This document shows positions 17,722-25,486 of a DNA stretch of 64,000 bases, piece by piece. Numbering within the stretch: the stretch's first letter is position 1; each line of letters opens with the position of its first letter. The DNA comes from CAWJJM01 sp963843275 (lineage in GTDB: Bacteria > Acidobacteriota > Thermoanaerobaculia > Multivoradales > JBCCEF01), in contig CAWJJM010000012.1 of the NCBI GenBank assembly GCA_963843275.1, positions 1,116,001 through 1,180,000 on the forward strand, given 5' to 3'. The position numbers and the translations under genes are program-made. Under the pieces are notes generated by a model that did no database searches, was not told the origin of the DNA, and worked only from the letters and a program-made list of their open reading frames with translations.

Positions 17722-18276
17722 TCAGCCGCCGGGGACGATCAGCCCGTAGTTGGAATCCTTGCGCTTGTACAGCACGCTGACCCGATCGTTGGTCGAGTCG
17801 TGGAAGACGAGGAAATCGTTCTTGGAGGCCTCGAGCTGGAGGGCGGCCTCCTCGAGGCCCATCGGCTTGATCTCCAGCCGGCTGGCCTTGATGATGCGCG
17901 GCGCCGCGCCGCCGCCGACGCTGTCGCGCGCCAGCACCTCGAGCGGCCACTCGGGAGCGGCGTCGCCGTTGGCCCGCCCGGCACGCCGCTTCCTGCCCTT
18001 GGCCTTCTTGTGGCCGCGGCGGGCCTGCTTCTCCAGCTTGTCGACGGCCGCGTTGACCGCGTCCGTCATCTCGTGGGTCTCTTCGGTCGCCTGCAGGACG
18101 CCGTGACGATGGGTGACGTGGAGGTCCGCGATCTGGCGGTACTTGTCGACCTCGAGGGTGATGCGCACCTCCACCGGCTCGTCCAGGAACTTGGTGACCT
18201 TGCCGAGCTTGTCCTCGCAGAACCGCCGCAGGCGGTCGTCGATCTGGGTGTTGCGGCCCACGTACTCGATGTTCAT
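17722..18276 (-). CDS. hpf: Ribosome hibernation promoting factor, long form
   Basis: A 184-residue long-type HPF. The N-terminal S30AE domain (MNIEYVGRNTQIDDRLRRFCEDKLGKV..., about 1-100) binds the decoding region of idle 30S subunits. A basic linker (RRGHKKAKGRKRRAGRA) joins it to the C-terminal dimerisation domain (IIKASRLEIKPMGLEEAALQLEASKNDFLVFHDSTNDRVSVLYKRKDSNYGLI). Long HPF makes 100S dimers without RMF. It lies between rpoN and the PtsN-like gene, the common rpoN-hpf-ptsN arrangement, and has a strong GGGGGAGG ribosome-binding site. Confidence 0.94.
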   Translation of the reverse strand: MNIEYVGRNTQIDDRLRRFCEDKLGKVTKFLDEPVEVRITLEVDKYRQIADLHVTHRHGVLQATEETHEMTDAVNAAVDKLEKQARRGHKKAKGRKRRAGRANGDAAPEWPLEVLARDSVGGGAAPRIIKASRLEIKPMGLEEAALQLEASKNDFLVFHDSTNDRVSVLYKRKDSNYGLIVPGG

Positions 18277-18300
18277 GAAGCCTCCCCCCGCGCTGTCGCG

Positions 18301-19790
18301 TCAGAAGATCTGCTTGCGCTCCGTCGAAGACGGGATGTTCAGCTCGTCGCGGTACTTGGCCACCGTGCGGCGGGCGATCTGGATGCCCTCACGGTTGAGG
18401 ATGCGCATCAGCTCGCTGTCCGACAGCGGGTCATGCGGGTCCTCGGCCTCGATCAGCTTCTCGATCTTGCGCTTCACGGTGAGCGACGAGATGTTGTCGC
18501 CGTACTCGCGGTCGATCCCGCTGTGAAAGAAGAACTTCATCGGGAACAGGCCGCGCGGCGTGTGGATGTATTTGTTTGAGACAACGCGGCTGACGGTGGA
18601 CTCGTGCATCTCGATGTCCTCGGCCACGTCGCGCAGCACCATCGGGCGCAGCCGCTCGATCCCCTGGTCGAGGAACTCGCGCTGCTGCTTGACGATCGAG
18701 TTGGCCACTTTGTAGATGGTGCGCTGGCGCTGGTCGAGGCTCTTGATCAGCCACACCGCGGAGCGGATCTTCTCCTTGATGAACTGCTGGGCGTCGGACT
18801 GCGAGCCCTCCGAGCGCATCTTCTGCAGCATGCGCCGGTAGGCCCGCGACACCCGCAGCCGCGGCATGCCGTCGTCGTTGAGCTGGATGACGTACTCGCC
18901 GGAGATCCGCCGCACGTAGACGTCGGGCTCGATGTAGTGGGCGCGCTCGCTGTTGAACTCGCGGCCGGGGCGGGTCTCGAGCGTCTTGATCAGCTCCACC
19001 ACCGGCTCGAGAGCCGCCAGGTCGACCCCCATCTCCTTGGCGATCTGGGCGAAGCCCCGCTTGAGGAACAGATCCCAGTACTCCTCCAGCACCACCAGCG
19101 CGCGGCGCTCGGTCTCGTCGGGCTCGTGGTCCTGCTCCTCGAGCCGCGCCCGGAGCTGGATCAGCAGGCTGTCGCGCAGGTCGGAGCAGGCGATCCCGGG
19201 CGGGTCGAAGCCGCGCACCAGGGCCAGTGCCACCTCGACGTCCTCGCAACGGTAGGGCGAGCCCCCTCGTCGTCGCAGCCCAGCTGCCGGATCTCCTCCA
19301 CCGACGCGACGAGGAACCCGTCGGGGTCGAGGTTGCCGATGATGAGCTCCGCGATCTGCCGGGTCAGCGGCGGGATCTCCGCCATGTGGAGCTGCCACAG
19401 CAGGTGATCGTAGAGGTCCGGCTGGCGGCTGAGGCTGTTCTCGATCGGGGGGTCCTCGCGGTGCTCGGACATCGAGGCGTAGCCGGAGGACTCCCAGTAG
19501 TCGCCGAAGTAGGCGTCGAGGTCGATGTTCTCGATCGACTCCTCGTGGTCGAGCTCGTCGCCGTCCTTCTCCGCCTTCTCCGCCTCGAGCTCGCCGCTCT
19601 CGGCGTCGCCCTCCTCGTCGTCGCGGATCTCCCGCTGGTCCTCGAGGATGGGGTTCTCCACCAGCTCCTGGGTGAGCAGGTGGTCCAGCTCCATGCGGGT
19701 CATCTGCAGCAGCTTGATCGCCTGCTGCAGCGACGGCGTCATCACCAGCTTCTGGGTGAGCTTGAGACTGAGTTTCTGCTCTAGCGCCAT
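18301..19790 (-). CDS. rpoN: RNA polymerase sigma-54 factor RpoN (frameshifted as read)
   Basis: Sigma-54 with region I (MALEQKLSLKLTQKLVMTPSLQQAIKLLQM), an acidic region II, the core-binding domain, the helix-turn-helix and the diagnostic RpoN box (ARRTVAKYRDELNIPSS) at the C terminus. The frame is interrupted near residue 177 at a run of five C on the plus strand (19262-19266). One extra base gives DDEGGSPYRCEDVEVALAL and joins the two halves into about 496 residues, the normal length. As all domains are intact on both sides, I take this as a homopolymer miscall. Sigma-54 recognises -24/-12 promoters and needs AAA+ activators, none of which is in the window. Confidence 0.92.
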
Positions 19791-19802
19791 ACCACGTCCG
19801 CC

Positions 19803-20582
19803 CTAAAGGCTGAATTCCTCTCCCAGGTAGATCTTCCGCACCTGGGGATCGCTGGAAAGTTCTGCGGGCGTGCCCGCGCGCAGGATCTCGCCGTTGTTGA
19901 TGATGTATGCCCGGTCGGTGATCTTCAGCGTCTCCCGCACGTTGTGGTCGGTGATCAGCACCCCGATTCCCATCGACTTCAGGCGCCGGATGATGCCCTG
20001 GATGTCGAGCACGGCGATCGGGTCGATGCCCGCGAAGGGCTCGTCCAGGAGGATATACCAAGGGCTGATCACCAGCGCGCGGGCGATTTCCACCCGTCGC
20101 CGCTCCCCTCCGGACAGCGCGTAGCCGGGGTTCTTGCGCACCTTGGCGAGCCCGAACTCCGAGATGAGCTGCTCGATCCGCCGCTCCTGCTCCGCGTGGG
20201 AGAGGTCGAGCGTCTCGAAGATCGACCGCAGGTTGTCCTCCACCGACAGCTTGCGGAAGACCGACGGCTCCTGCGGCAGGTAGCTGATGCCGCGCTGCGC
20301 CCGCAGGTACATCGGCAGCTCGGTGATCTCCTCGTCGCCGAAGTAGACCCGCCCGGCGTCCGGCGGCGTCAGTCCCACAACCATGTAGAAGGTGGTGGTC
20401 TTCCCCGCGCCGTTGGGCCCGAGGAGCCCGACGATCTCACCCGGCTCCACCTCGAGGTCGACGTCGCGCACCACGGCGCGGCCGCGGTACACCTTGCGCA
20501 GGTTGCGCGTCCACAGGCGGCGCGCCTGCGCCGCCGCCGGCTCCCCGCCGCCGGGCGGCTGCGTCGTCCCGGGCACGGTCAC
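19803..20582 (-). CDS. lptB: LPS export ABC transporter ATP-binding protein LptB
   Basis: A 259-residue ATPase that powers LPS extraction by the LptFG permease. Walker A is GPNGAGKTT, the Q-loop lies in YLPQEPSVFRKLSVEDNL, the signature is LSGGERRRVEIARAL, Walker B is YILLDEPFAGIDP and the switch His is in LITDHNVRETL. These stretches match the LptB subfamily closely. A 20-residue Pro/Gly-rich N-terminal extension precedes the domain. The GTG start overlaps the stop of the LptC-LptA fusion by 4 bp (GTGA). rpoN follows after 12 bp, the lptB-rpoN-hpf-ptsN order also seen in proteobacteria. Confidence 0.95.
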   Translation of the reverse strand: MTVPGTTQPPGGGEPAAAQARRLWTRNLRKVYRGRAVVRDVDLEVEPGEIVGLLGPNGAGKTTTFYMVVGLTPPDAGRVYFGDEEITELPMYLRAQRGISYLPQEPSVFRKLSVEDNLRSIFETLDLSHAEQERRIEQLISEFGLAKVRKNPGYALSGGERRRVEIARALVISPWYILLDEPFAGIDPIAVLDIQGIIRRLKSMGIGVLITDHNVRETLKITDRAYIINNGEILRAGTPAELSSDPQVRKIYLGEEFSL

Positions 20583-22657
20583 CGTCCCCCCTCGACGCCG
20601 GGCGCCCCGGGGGATGTCGTGCGCCCGGGTCCCGGCGGTGGGTCGGCCGGCGTCGCGGCCGGGGGCGGCGTCGCGGCCGCCGGCGTCTCGCGCACGACCC
20701 GGGCCGTCCCGGAGTCCACCGAGTAGGTCACCCGCCCACCCTGCACCACGCCACCGTCGCCCTTCTTCAGCACCGCCGGCTCACCGGTCAGCGTGACGCT
20801 CCGCGCCGCCAGGTCGTAGGTCGCGCGATCGCCGTGCGCGGTGTCGCCGCTGCGGCGGTCCTCGAGCCGGGTCTCCCCTTCGCAGGTCATGCGCTCCGCC
20901 TGCCCGGCGGCGCTCAGCTCGACCTCGAGGTGACGGCAGGCGAGGACGCGCTCCTCCTGCTCGCTGCGGACGTCTCCCGTGTAGGTCAGCAGATCTTCGC
21001 CCTCGTCGTACCGTAGATCGTCGGCGGTCACCTCGATCGGAGCCCCGGCGCCGGGGCTCCCTCCGCCGCTCCCGGCCTTCCCCTCCGGCACCCAGACGGT
21101 GCGCACTCCCCCGCTGGCGGTGAGCTGGCGACCGGCGCTCCCTTCGTCCGCCCGCAAGGACTGCGCCAACAGCAGGCTCTTGCCCTGCCAGGCGCGGGCG
21201 TGGCCGCGGAACAGGGCGGCGCGCGGCTCCTCCCGCAGGAAGGCCTCGTCCGACTCCACCCGTACCGGTCCGTCGCCGCCGCCGAACGGGGTGCCGTCGA
21301 GGCCCAGCTCGGACGACTGCGTGATCAGCGCCCGCACGCCACCCTTCGCCGCCACCAGCCCGCTGGCCCGCTGGTAGTCCACCTGCGGCGCGTAGATCTC
21401 ACCCCGCTCGGTCACCACCTCGACGGGGGCGCCCTCCATCTCGCCGCGGCCGGCGGCGACGTCGAAGCGCGCCCGGTCGGCGGCCGCGGTCAGGCGCTCG
21501 TCGCGGTAGCGCACCGCCTCGTCGGCACGCATCGAGGCGATGGTTCCGTCCGCGGCGAACCCGGCCTGCAGCCGCTTGCCGCTCAGCTCGCGCAGGGCCT
21601 CCCCCCGTCCGCCGGCGGGCAGCTCCGACAGCCGGGGCTGGTGGTAGGCCTCGACGCCGGAGAGCCGGCCGCCGCTGAACGAGGCGTTGGCGAAGCCCGC
21701 CACCAGGCGCTGCAGGTGGCCGTCCGGGGCCGGCGAATCGATGCGCACCGGCTCCTGGGCGGCTCCCTCCATCTCGGCCGCGCGGGGCAGGCCGTCGGGA
21801 TCGCGCAGCAGCGACAGGCTGCGCGCCGAGAACCGCACCGTGCGGCCGGCGCCGCCCTCCGCCCCGGCGACCTCGACCTGGCCGCTGATCTCCCAGCGCG
21901 CCCGCACGAAGAGCACCGAGCGGTCCGCGTCGTCGAGGAAGGCGTTGACCCGCGCCGCGGCCAGCAGGTCGCCGGCCCGGCGCATCTGCACGTCGCCCTC
22001 GGCGCGGACCTGGTGGCGCGGCTGCTCGAAGACCAGCCGCTGGCAGTCCAGCGAGGCCGGGACCTCGGCGTCCGGCAGGGTCTCCACCCGCACGTCCCCC
22101 AGCAGCAGGTACAGGCCCTGCTCGCGCTGCACGCGCAGCCGGTCCGCCCGCCCCCCGAGCGGGCCGTAGCGGAAACGGACCTCCTCGCCGGTGCTGACCA
22201 GGAGCTGCCCGCGGTCCTCGAGGCGGAGGCCGCGGGTGGACAGCTCGGTCGGGCCCGGCCCGCGCAGGGTGACGTCGCCGACCAGGCGCGCCGCCCGGGT
22301 CTCGCGGTTGAAGCTGGCTTCGCGGCTGCCCACCTCGTAGGCGGCGCCGCGCTCGTCGTACAGCGTCAGCGCCACGCCGTCGAGGTAGACGGTGCCGGCG
22401 CGGTCGGCGCGCACCGAGTCGCCCCGGATGCGGAAGATCTTCCGCGACCCCTCGGTGTGGGTGAACTCGAAGCCCTCCCCCACCAGGGTGATGCCCCCCT
22501 GCGGAGGGGTCTCGACCCGCTGCTCCTCGGCGGGCTGCGCCGGCCGTCGCCCGGACCGCCCGAAGAGGAACAGCGCCACCAGCGTCACCACCAGCACCGC
22601 GATGGCGGCGAGCAGGACGCGACGGTAGCGGAGGAACGGGTTGCGGGCGCGCGGCAT
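20579..22657 (-). CDS. LptC-LptA fusion, periplasmic LPS transport protein
   Basis: One 692-residue chain in place of separate LptC and LptA. After a basic start (MPRARNPFLRYRR) comes a single membrane anchor (VLLAAIAVLVVTLVALFLF, about 14-32). An LptC-like segment follows (GFEFTHTEGSRKIFRIRGD..., VTLYDERGAAYEVGSREASFNRETRAARLVGDV). The rest is a long beta-rich series of OstA/LptA-type repeats up to an LptA-like end (ADDLRYDEGEDLLTYTGDV, TCEGETRLEDRRSGDTAHGDRATYDLAARSVTLTG), then a Pro-rich tail. E. coli LptC and LptA are about 190 residues each, so this protein could provide most of the bridge by itself. I chose ATG 22657 because TAGAAT lies 7 nt before it; an ATG three codons upstream overlaps that hexamer. 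Confidence 0.8.
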   Translation of the reverse strand: MPRARNPFLRYRRVLLAAIAVLVVTLVALFLFGRSGRRPAQPAEEQRVETPPQGGITLVGEGFEFTHTEGSRKIFRIRGDSVRADRAGTVYLDGVALTLYDERGAAYEVGSREASFNRETRAARLVGDVTLRGPGPTELSTRGLRLEDRGQLLVSTGEEVRFRYGPLGGRADRLRVQREQGLYLLLGDVRVETLPDAEVPASLDCQRLVFEQPRHQVRAEGDVQMRRAGDLLAAARVNAFLDDADRSVLFVRARWEISGQVEVAGAEGGAGRTVRFSARSLSLLRDPDGLPRAAEMEGAAQEPVRIDSPAPDGHLQRLVAGFANASFSGGRLSGVEAYHQPRLSELPAGGRGEALRELSGKRLQAGFAADGTIASMRADEAVRYRDERLTAAADRARFDVAAGRGEMEGAPVEVVTERGEIYAPQVDYQRASGLVAAKGGVRALITQSSELGLDGTPFGGGDGPVRVESDEAFLREEPRAALFRGHARAWQGKSLLLAQSLRADEGSAGRQLTASGGVRTVWVPEGKAGSGGGSPGAGAPIEVTADDLRYDEGEDLLTYTGDVRSEQEERVLACRHLEVELSAAGQAERMTCEGETRLEDRRSGDTAHGDRATYDLAARSVTLTGEPAVLKKGDGGVVQGGRVTYSVDSGTARVVRETPAAATPPPAATPADPPPGPGRTTSPGAPGVEGGR

Positions 22658-22664
22658 CGGGGCC

Positions 22665-22670
22665 ATTCTA
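22665..22670 (-). promoter_or_regulatory. -10-like TAGAAT directly before the lptCA start
   Basis: TAGAAT on the minus strand ends 7 nt before ATG 22657, which would place the transcription start at or next to the start codon. No Shine-Dalgarno is present, so the mRNA is probably leaderless. No clear -35 is seen. Confidence 0.4.
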
Positions 22671-22699
22671 CGGGCAGCCGGAGGGCTACGGACGCCGTC

Positions 22700-24421
22700 T
22701 CAGAACGGACGGCAGTCGACCAGCCGCAGGACCGGTCGCCCGCGGTACGCGTCCCACTCGACGTGGCCGAGCACCTCGAAGCGACCGTCGAGCTCGGCGG
22801 CGCGCGGCGCCCACCGCCAGCCGAGCAGCGTCACCCTGCCGCCGTCGTCGCCCGTCGCCTCGGCGGAGAGGTGGTGCTCGGCGAAGCACCGGGGTGGCGC
22901 GACGAGCGCCAGCGGACCGACCCGGAGCAGCGGTTGCGGGTTGCCCTGGCCGTGCGGCTCGAGGCGCGAGAGCTGGCGCAGCAGGCCACCGCCCACCTCG
23001 GCCGCGCCCACCTCCAGCTCGTACTCGTGGCGCGGCGCCAGCAGCTCGGGCGGCCACGCCTCGGCCGCCCGCTCCCAGGCGGCGCGCAGCTCGTCGAGGC
23101 GGCCCGGGTCCGCGCCGAGGTCCACGGTGAGGCCCACCGCCTGGTCGTGCCCCCCGAAACGGGCCAGACGCCCGCGCCACGGCTCGAGGAAGGCGTGCAG
23201 GGCGATGCCGGGCACACTGCGGCCCGACCCCACCGCCCGCCCGTCGGCCAGCCCGAGCAGGAGCGTCGGCCGGTGCAGCTCGCGCGCCAGGCGGCCGGCG
23301 GCGATGCCGAGCACGCCGCGGTGCCATGCCGGGCTCCAGGCCATGGCGAAGCGCGGCGCCGGGACGCGCTCCGCCAGAGCTCGCCGCGCCTCGTCGAGGA
23401 CCCGACGCTCCTCCCCTTGACGCTCACGGTTGAGCCGGTCGAGGGTCTCGGCCAGCTCCTCGGCGCGCTCGCGGTCGCGGCACAGCAGGAGCTCGAGCGC
23501 ACCCGCGGCGTCGTCGAGCCGTCCGGCGGCGTTGATCCGCGGCCCCACGCGGTAGGCGACGTCGGCGGCGCGGTACGGCGGGCTCACACCGGCCCGTCGC
23601 AGCAGGGCGCGCAGGCCCGGCGACCGGGTGTCCTCGAGCGCCCGCAGGCCGAGCGCCGCGATCACCCGGTTCTCGTCGACCAGGGGCACCAGGTCGGCGA
23701 TCGTCCCCAGGCAGGCGATCCGCAGCAACCGCGACGGCTCGATCGAGCGCCCACAGGCCGTGGCGACGGCCAGCGCCAGCTTGAGCGCCAGTCCGACCCC
23801 CGCGAGGCCCGGGAAGGGGTAGTCGCAGAGCTCCTGGCGCGGGTTGACCAGCAGGGCCCCGGCGGGGAGATCGCCGCCGGGAAGGTGGTGGTCGGTGATC
23901 ACCACGTCGATGCCGGCGGCGGCGGCCGCCGCGACCGCCTCCGCCGAGGTCGTGCCGCAGTCCACGGTCACGACCACGCCGCAGCCCAGCTCGGCGGCCC
24001 GCTCGACGTGCACCTCCTGGAAGCCGTAGCCCTCCCGCAGGCGGTGCGGCAGGATGGGATGCACCGTGACGCCGCAGGCGCCGAGCACGGCCGCCAGCAG
24101 CGCCGTCGCGGTCACCCCGTCGACGTCGTAGTCGCCCACCACCGCCACCGCCTCGCCGTCGTCGCGGGCGCGGCGCAGGCGATCGACCGCGGCCGCCATC
24201 CCGTACAGGCGCAGCGGATCGTGGAGCTGAGCGAGCGACGGGTGGAGGAAGCGCTCGGCGGCCGCGGCGCTGGCCACGCCGCGGCGCGCCAGCAGGCGGG
24301 CGAGGGCGGGGGGATGGCCCGCGGCCGCGAGCTCGGCGGCGGCGGCCGGCACCGGCGCGGCGGCCCACACGGCGCGGGGCGTCGAGGCGCCGGGGGACGC
24401 GCTGGGCGCCGGGTCGGGCAC
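22700..24421 (-). CDS. recJ: Single-stranded-DNA-specific exonuclease RecJ
   Basis: A 573-residue DHH-family 5'-3' exonuclease of RecF-pathway recombination and mismatch repair. Metal-binding motifs appear in order: DYDVDGVTATALL, VVTVDCGTTSAEAV, VVITDHHLPGG, and the GTIADLVPL stretch. The DHHA1 domain has GRSVPGIALHAFLEPWRGRLARFGGHDQAVGLT (GGH motif), and a C-terminal OB fold follows. The start is taken as GTG 24421, giving a normal N terminus; the Pro-rich frame continues further upstream without family similarity. It lies between accA and lptCA on one strand. Confidence 0.92.
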   Translation of the reverse strand: MPDPAPSASPGASTPRAVWAAAPVPAAAAELAAAGHPPALARLLARRGVASAAAAERFLHPSLAQLHDPLRLYGMAAAVDRLRRARDDGEAVAVVGDYDVDGVTATALLAAVLGACGVTVHPILPHRLREGYGFQEVHVERAAELGCGVVVTVDCGTTSAEAVAAAAAAGIDVVITDHHLPGGDLPAGALLVNPRQELCDYPFPGLAGVGLALKLALAVATACGRSIEPSRLLRIACLGTIADLVPLVDENRVIAALGLRALEDTRSPGLRALLRRAGVSPPYRAADVAYRVGPRINAAGRLDDAAGALELLLCRDRERAEELAETLDRLNRERQGEERRVLDEARRALAERVPAPRFAMAWSPAWHRGVLGIAAGRLARELHRPTLLLGLADGRAVGSGRSVPGIALHAFLEPWRGRLARFGGHDQAVGLTVDLGADPGRLDELRAAWERAAEAWPPELLAPRHEYELEVGAAEVGGGLLRQLSRLEPHGQGNPQPLLRVGPLALVAPPRCFAEHHLSAEATGDDGGRVTLLGWRWAPRAAELDGRFEVLGHVEWDAYRGRPVLRLVDCRPF

Positions 24422-24462
24422 GGTGCGGGGCGGCGGCGGGAAGGGCGCGGGCGAGCGCCCCG

Positions 24463-25428
24463 TCAACCGCTCCCGGCGTAGGCGCCCATGGCGCGGAACT
24501 TGGCGTACCGGGCGGCGAGCAGGTCCTCCACCGGCATCCGTCGCAGCTCGTCGAGGCTCTCCTCGAGCGCCCGGCCGAGCCGCCGCGCCGCCTCGGCGGG
24601 ATCGGTGTGGGCGCCGCCGAGCGGCTCCGGCACCACCCGGTCGACCACCCCGAGCTCCACGAGGTCGGGGGCGGTGAGGCGCAGCGCCTCCGCCGCCTCC
24701 TCCTTGCGCGCCTGGTCCTTCCACAGGATGGCGGCACAGCCCTCCGGCGAGATCACCGAGTAGGTGGAGTACTCCAGCACCAGCACCCGGTCACCGACGC
24801 CCAGCGCCAGGGCGCCGCCGCTGCCGCCCTCCCCCACCACGGTGCAGACGACCGGGACGCGCAGGGTGGACATCGCGAAGAGGTTGCGGGCGATCGCCTC
24901 CGCCTGGCCGCGCTCCTCGGCGCCGATCCCGGGATGGGCCCCGGCGGTGTCGACGAAGGTGAGAACCGGACGGCCGAACTTCTCGGCCAGCCGCATCACC
25001 CGGAGCGCCTTGCGGTAGCCCTCGGGCCGCGGCTGGCCGAAGTTGCGGTGGATGCGCTCGCGGGTGTCGCGCCCCTTGTGGTGCCCGATCACCGCCACCG
25101 GCCGGCCGCGGAAACGGGCGAAGCCGGCCACGATGGCCGGGTCGTCGGCGAAGCCGCGGTCGCCGTGCAGCTCCACCCACTCCTCCATCAGCAGCTCGAC
25201 GTACTCCCCCACGTAGGGCCGGTCGGGGTGGCGCGCCACCAGGGTCCGCTGCCAGCGCCCGAGCTTGGCGAAGGTCTCTCCCGTCGCCTTGCGGAGTTGC
25301 GCCCGGAGGCGCTCGATCTCCCGGTCGCGGGCGCCGTCGGCCGGGAACCCCTCGAGCTCGGCGATCTTCTGCCGCAGCTCGGCGAGCGGCTCCTCGAACG
25401 GGGCGACGGCTTGCAGGGAGGGCTGCAT
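24463..25428 (-). CDS. accA: Acetyl-CoA carboxylase carboxyltransferase subunit alpha
   Basis: A 321-residue AccA, which with AccD transfers CO2 from biotin to acetyl-CoA, the first step of fatty-acid synthesis. The N-terminal coil (FEEPLAELRQKIAELEGF) is followed by the conserved segments FVELHGDRG-like (WVELHGDRGFADDPAIVAG), the HHKGRDTRERIHRNFG block, FVDTAGAHPGIGAEERGQAEAIARNL and GEGGSGGALALGVGDRVLVLEYSTYSVISPEGCAAILW. The length is typical. accD is not adjacent, as usual outside Firmicutes. recJ follows by 41 bp. Confidence 0.95.
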   Translation of the reverse strand: MQPSLQAVAPFEEPLAELRQKIAELEGFPADGARDREIERLRAQLRKATGETFAKLGRWQRTLVARHPDRPYVGEYVELLMEEWVELHGDRGFADDPAIVAGFARFRGRPVAVIGHHKGRDTRERIHRNFGQPRPEGYRKALRVMRLAEKFGRPVLTFVDTAGAHPGIGAEERGQAEAIARNLFAMSTLRVPVVCTVVGEGGSGGALALGVGDRVLVLEYSTYSVISPEGCAAILWKDQARKEEAAEALRLTAPDLVELGVVDRVVPEPLGGAHTDPAEAARRLGRALEESLDELRRMPVEDLLAARYAKFRAMGAYAGSG

Positions 25429-25486
25429 GGGAGGGCGATCAAGCTAGCAGAGGGCCCGGGCAGCGTCAAACCGCCACGGACGGCGT

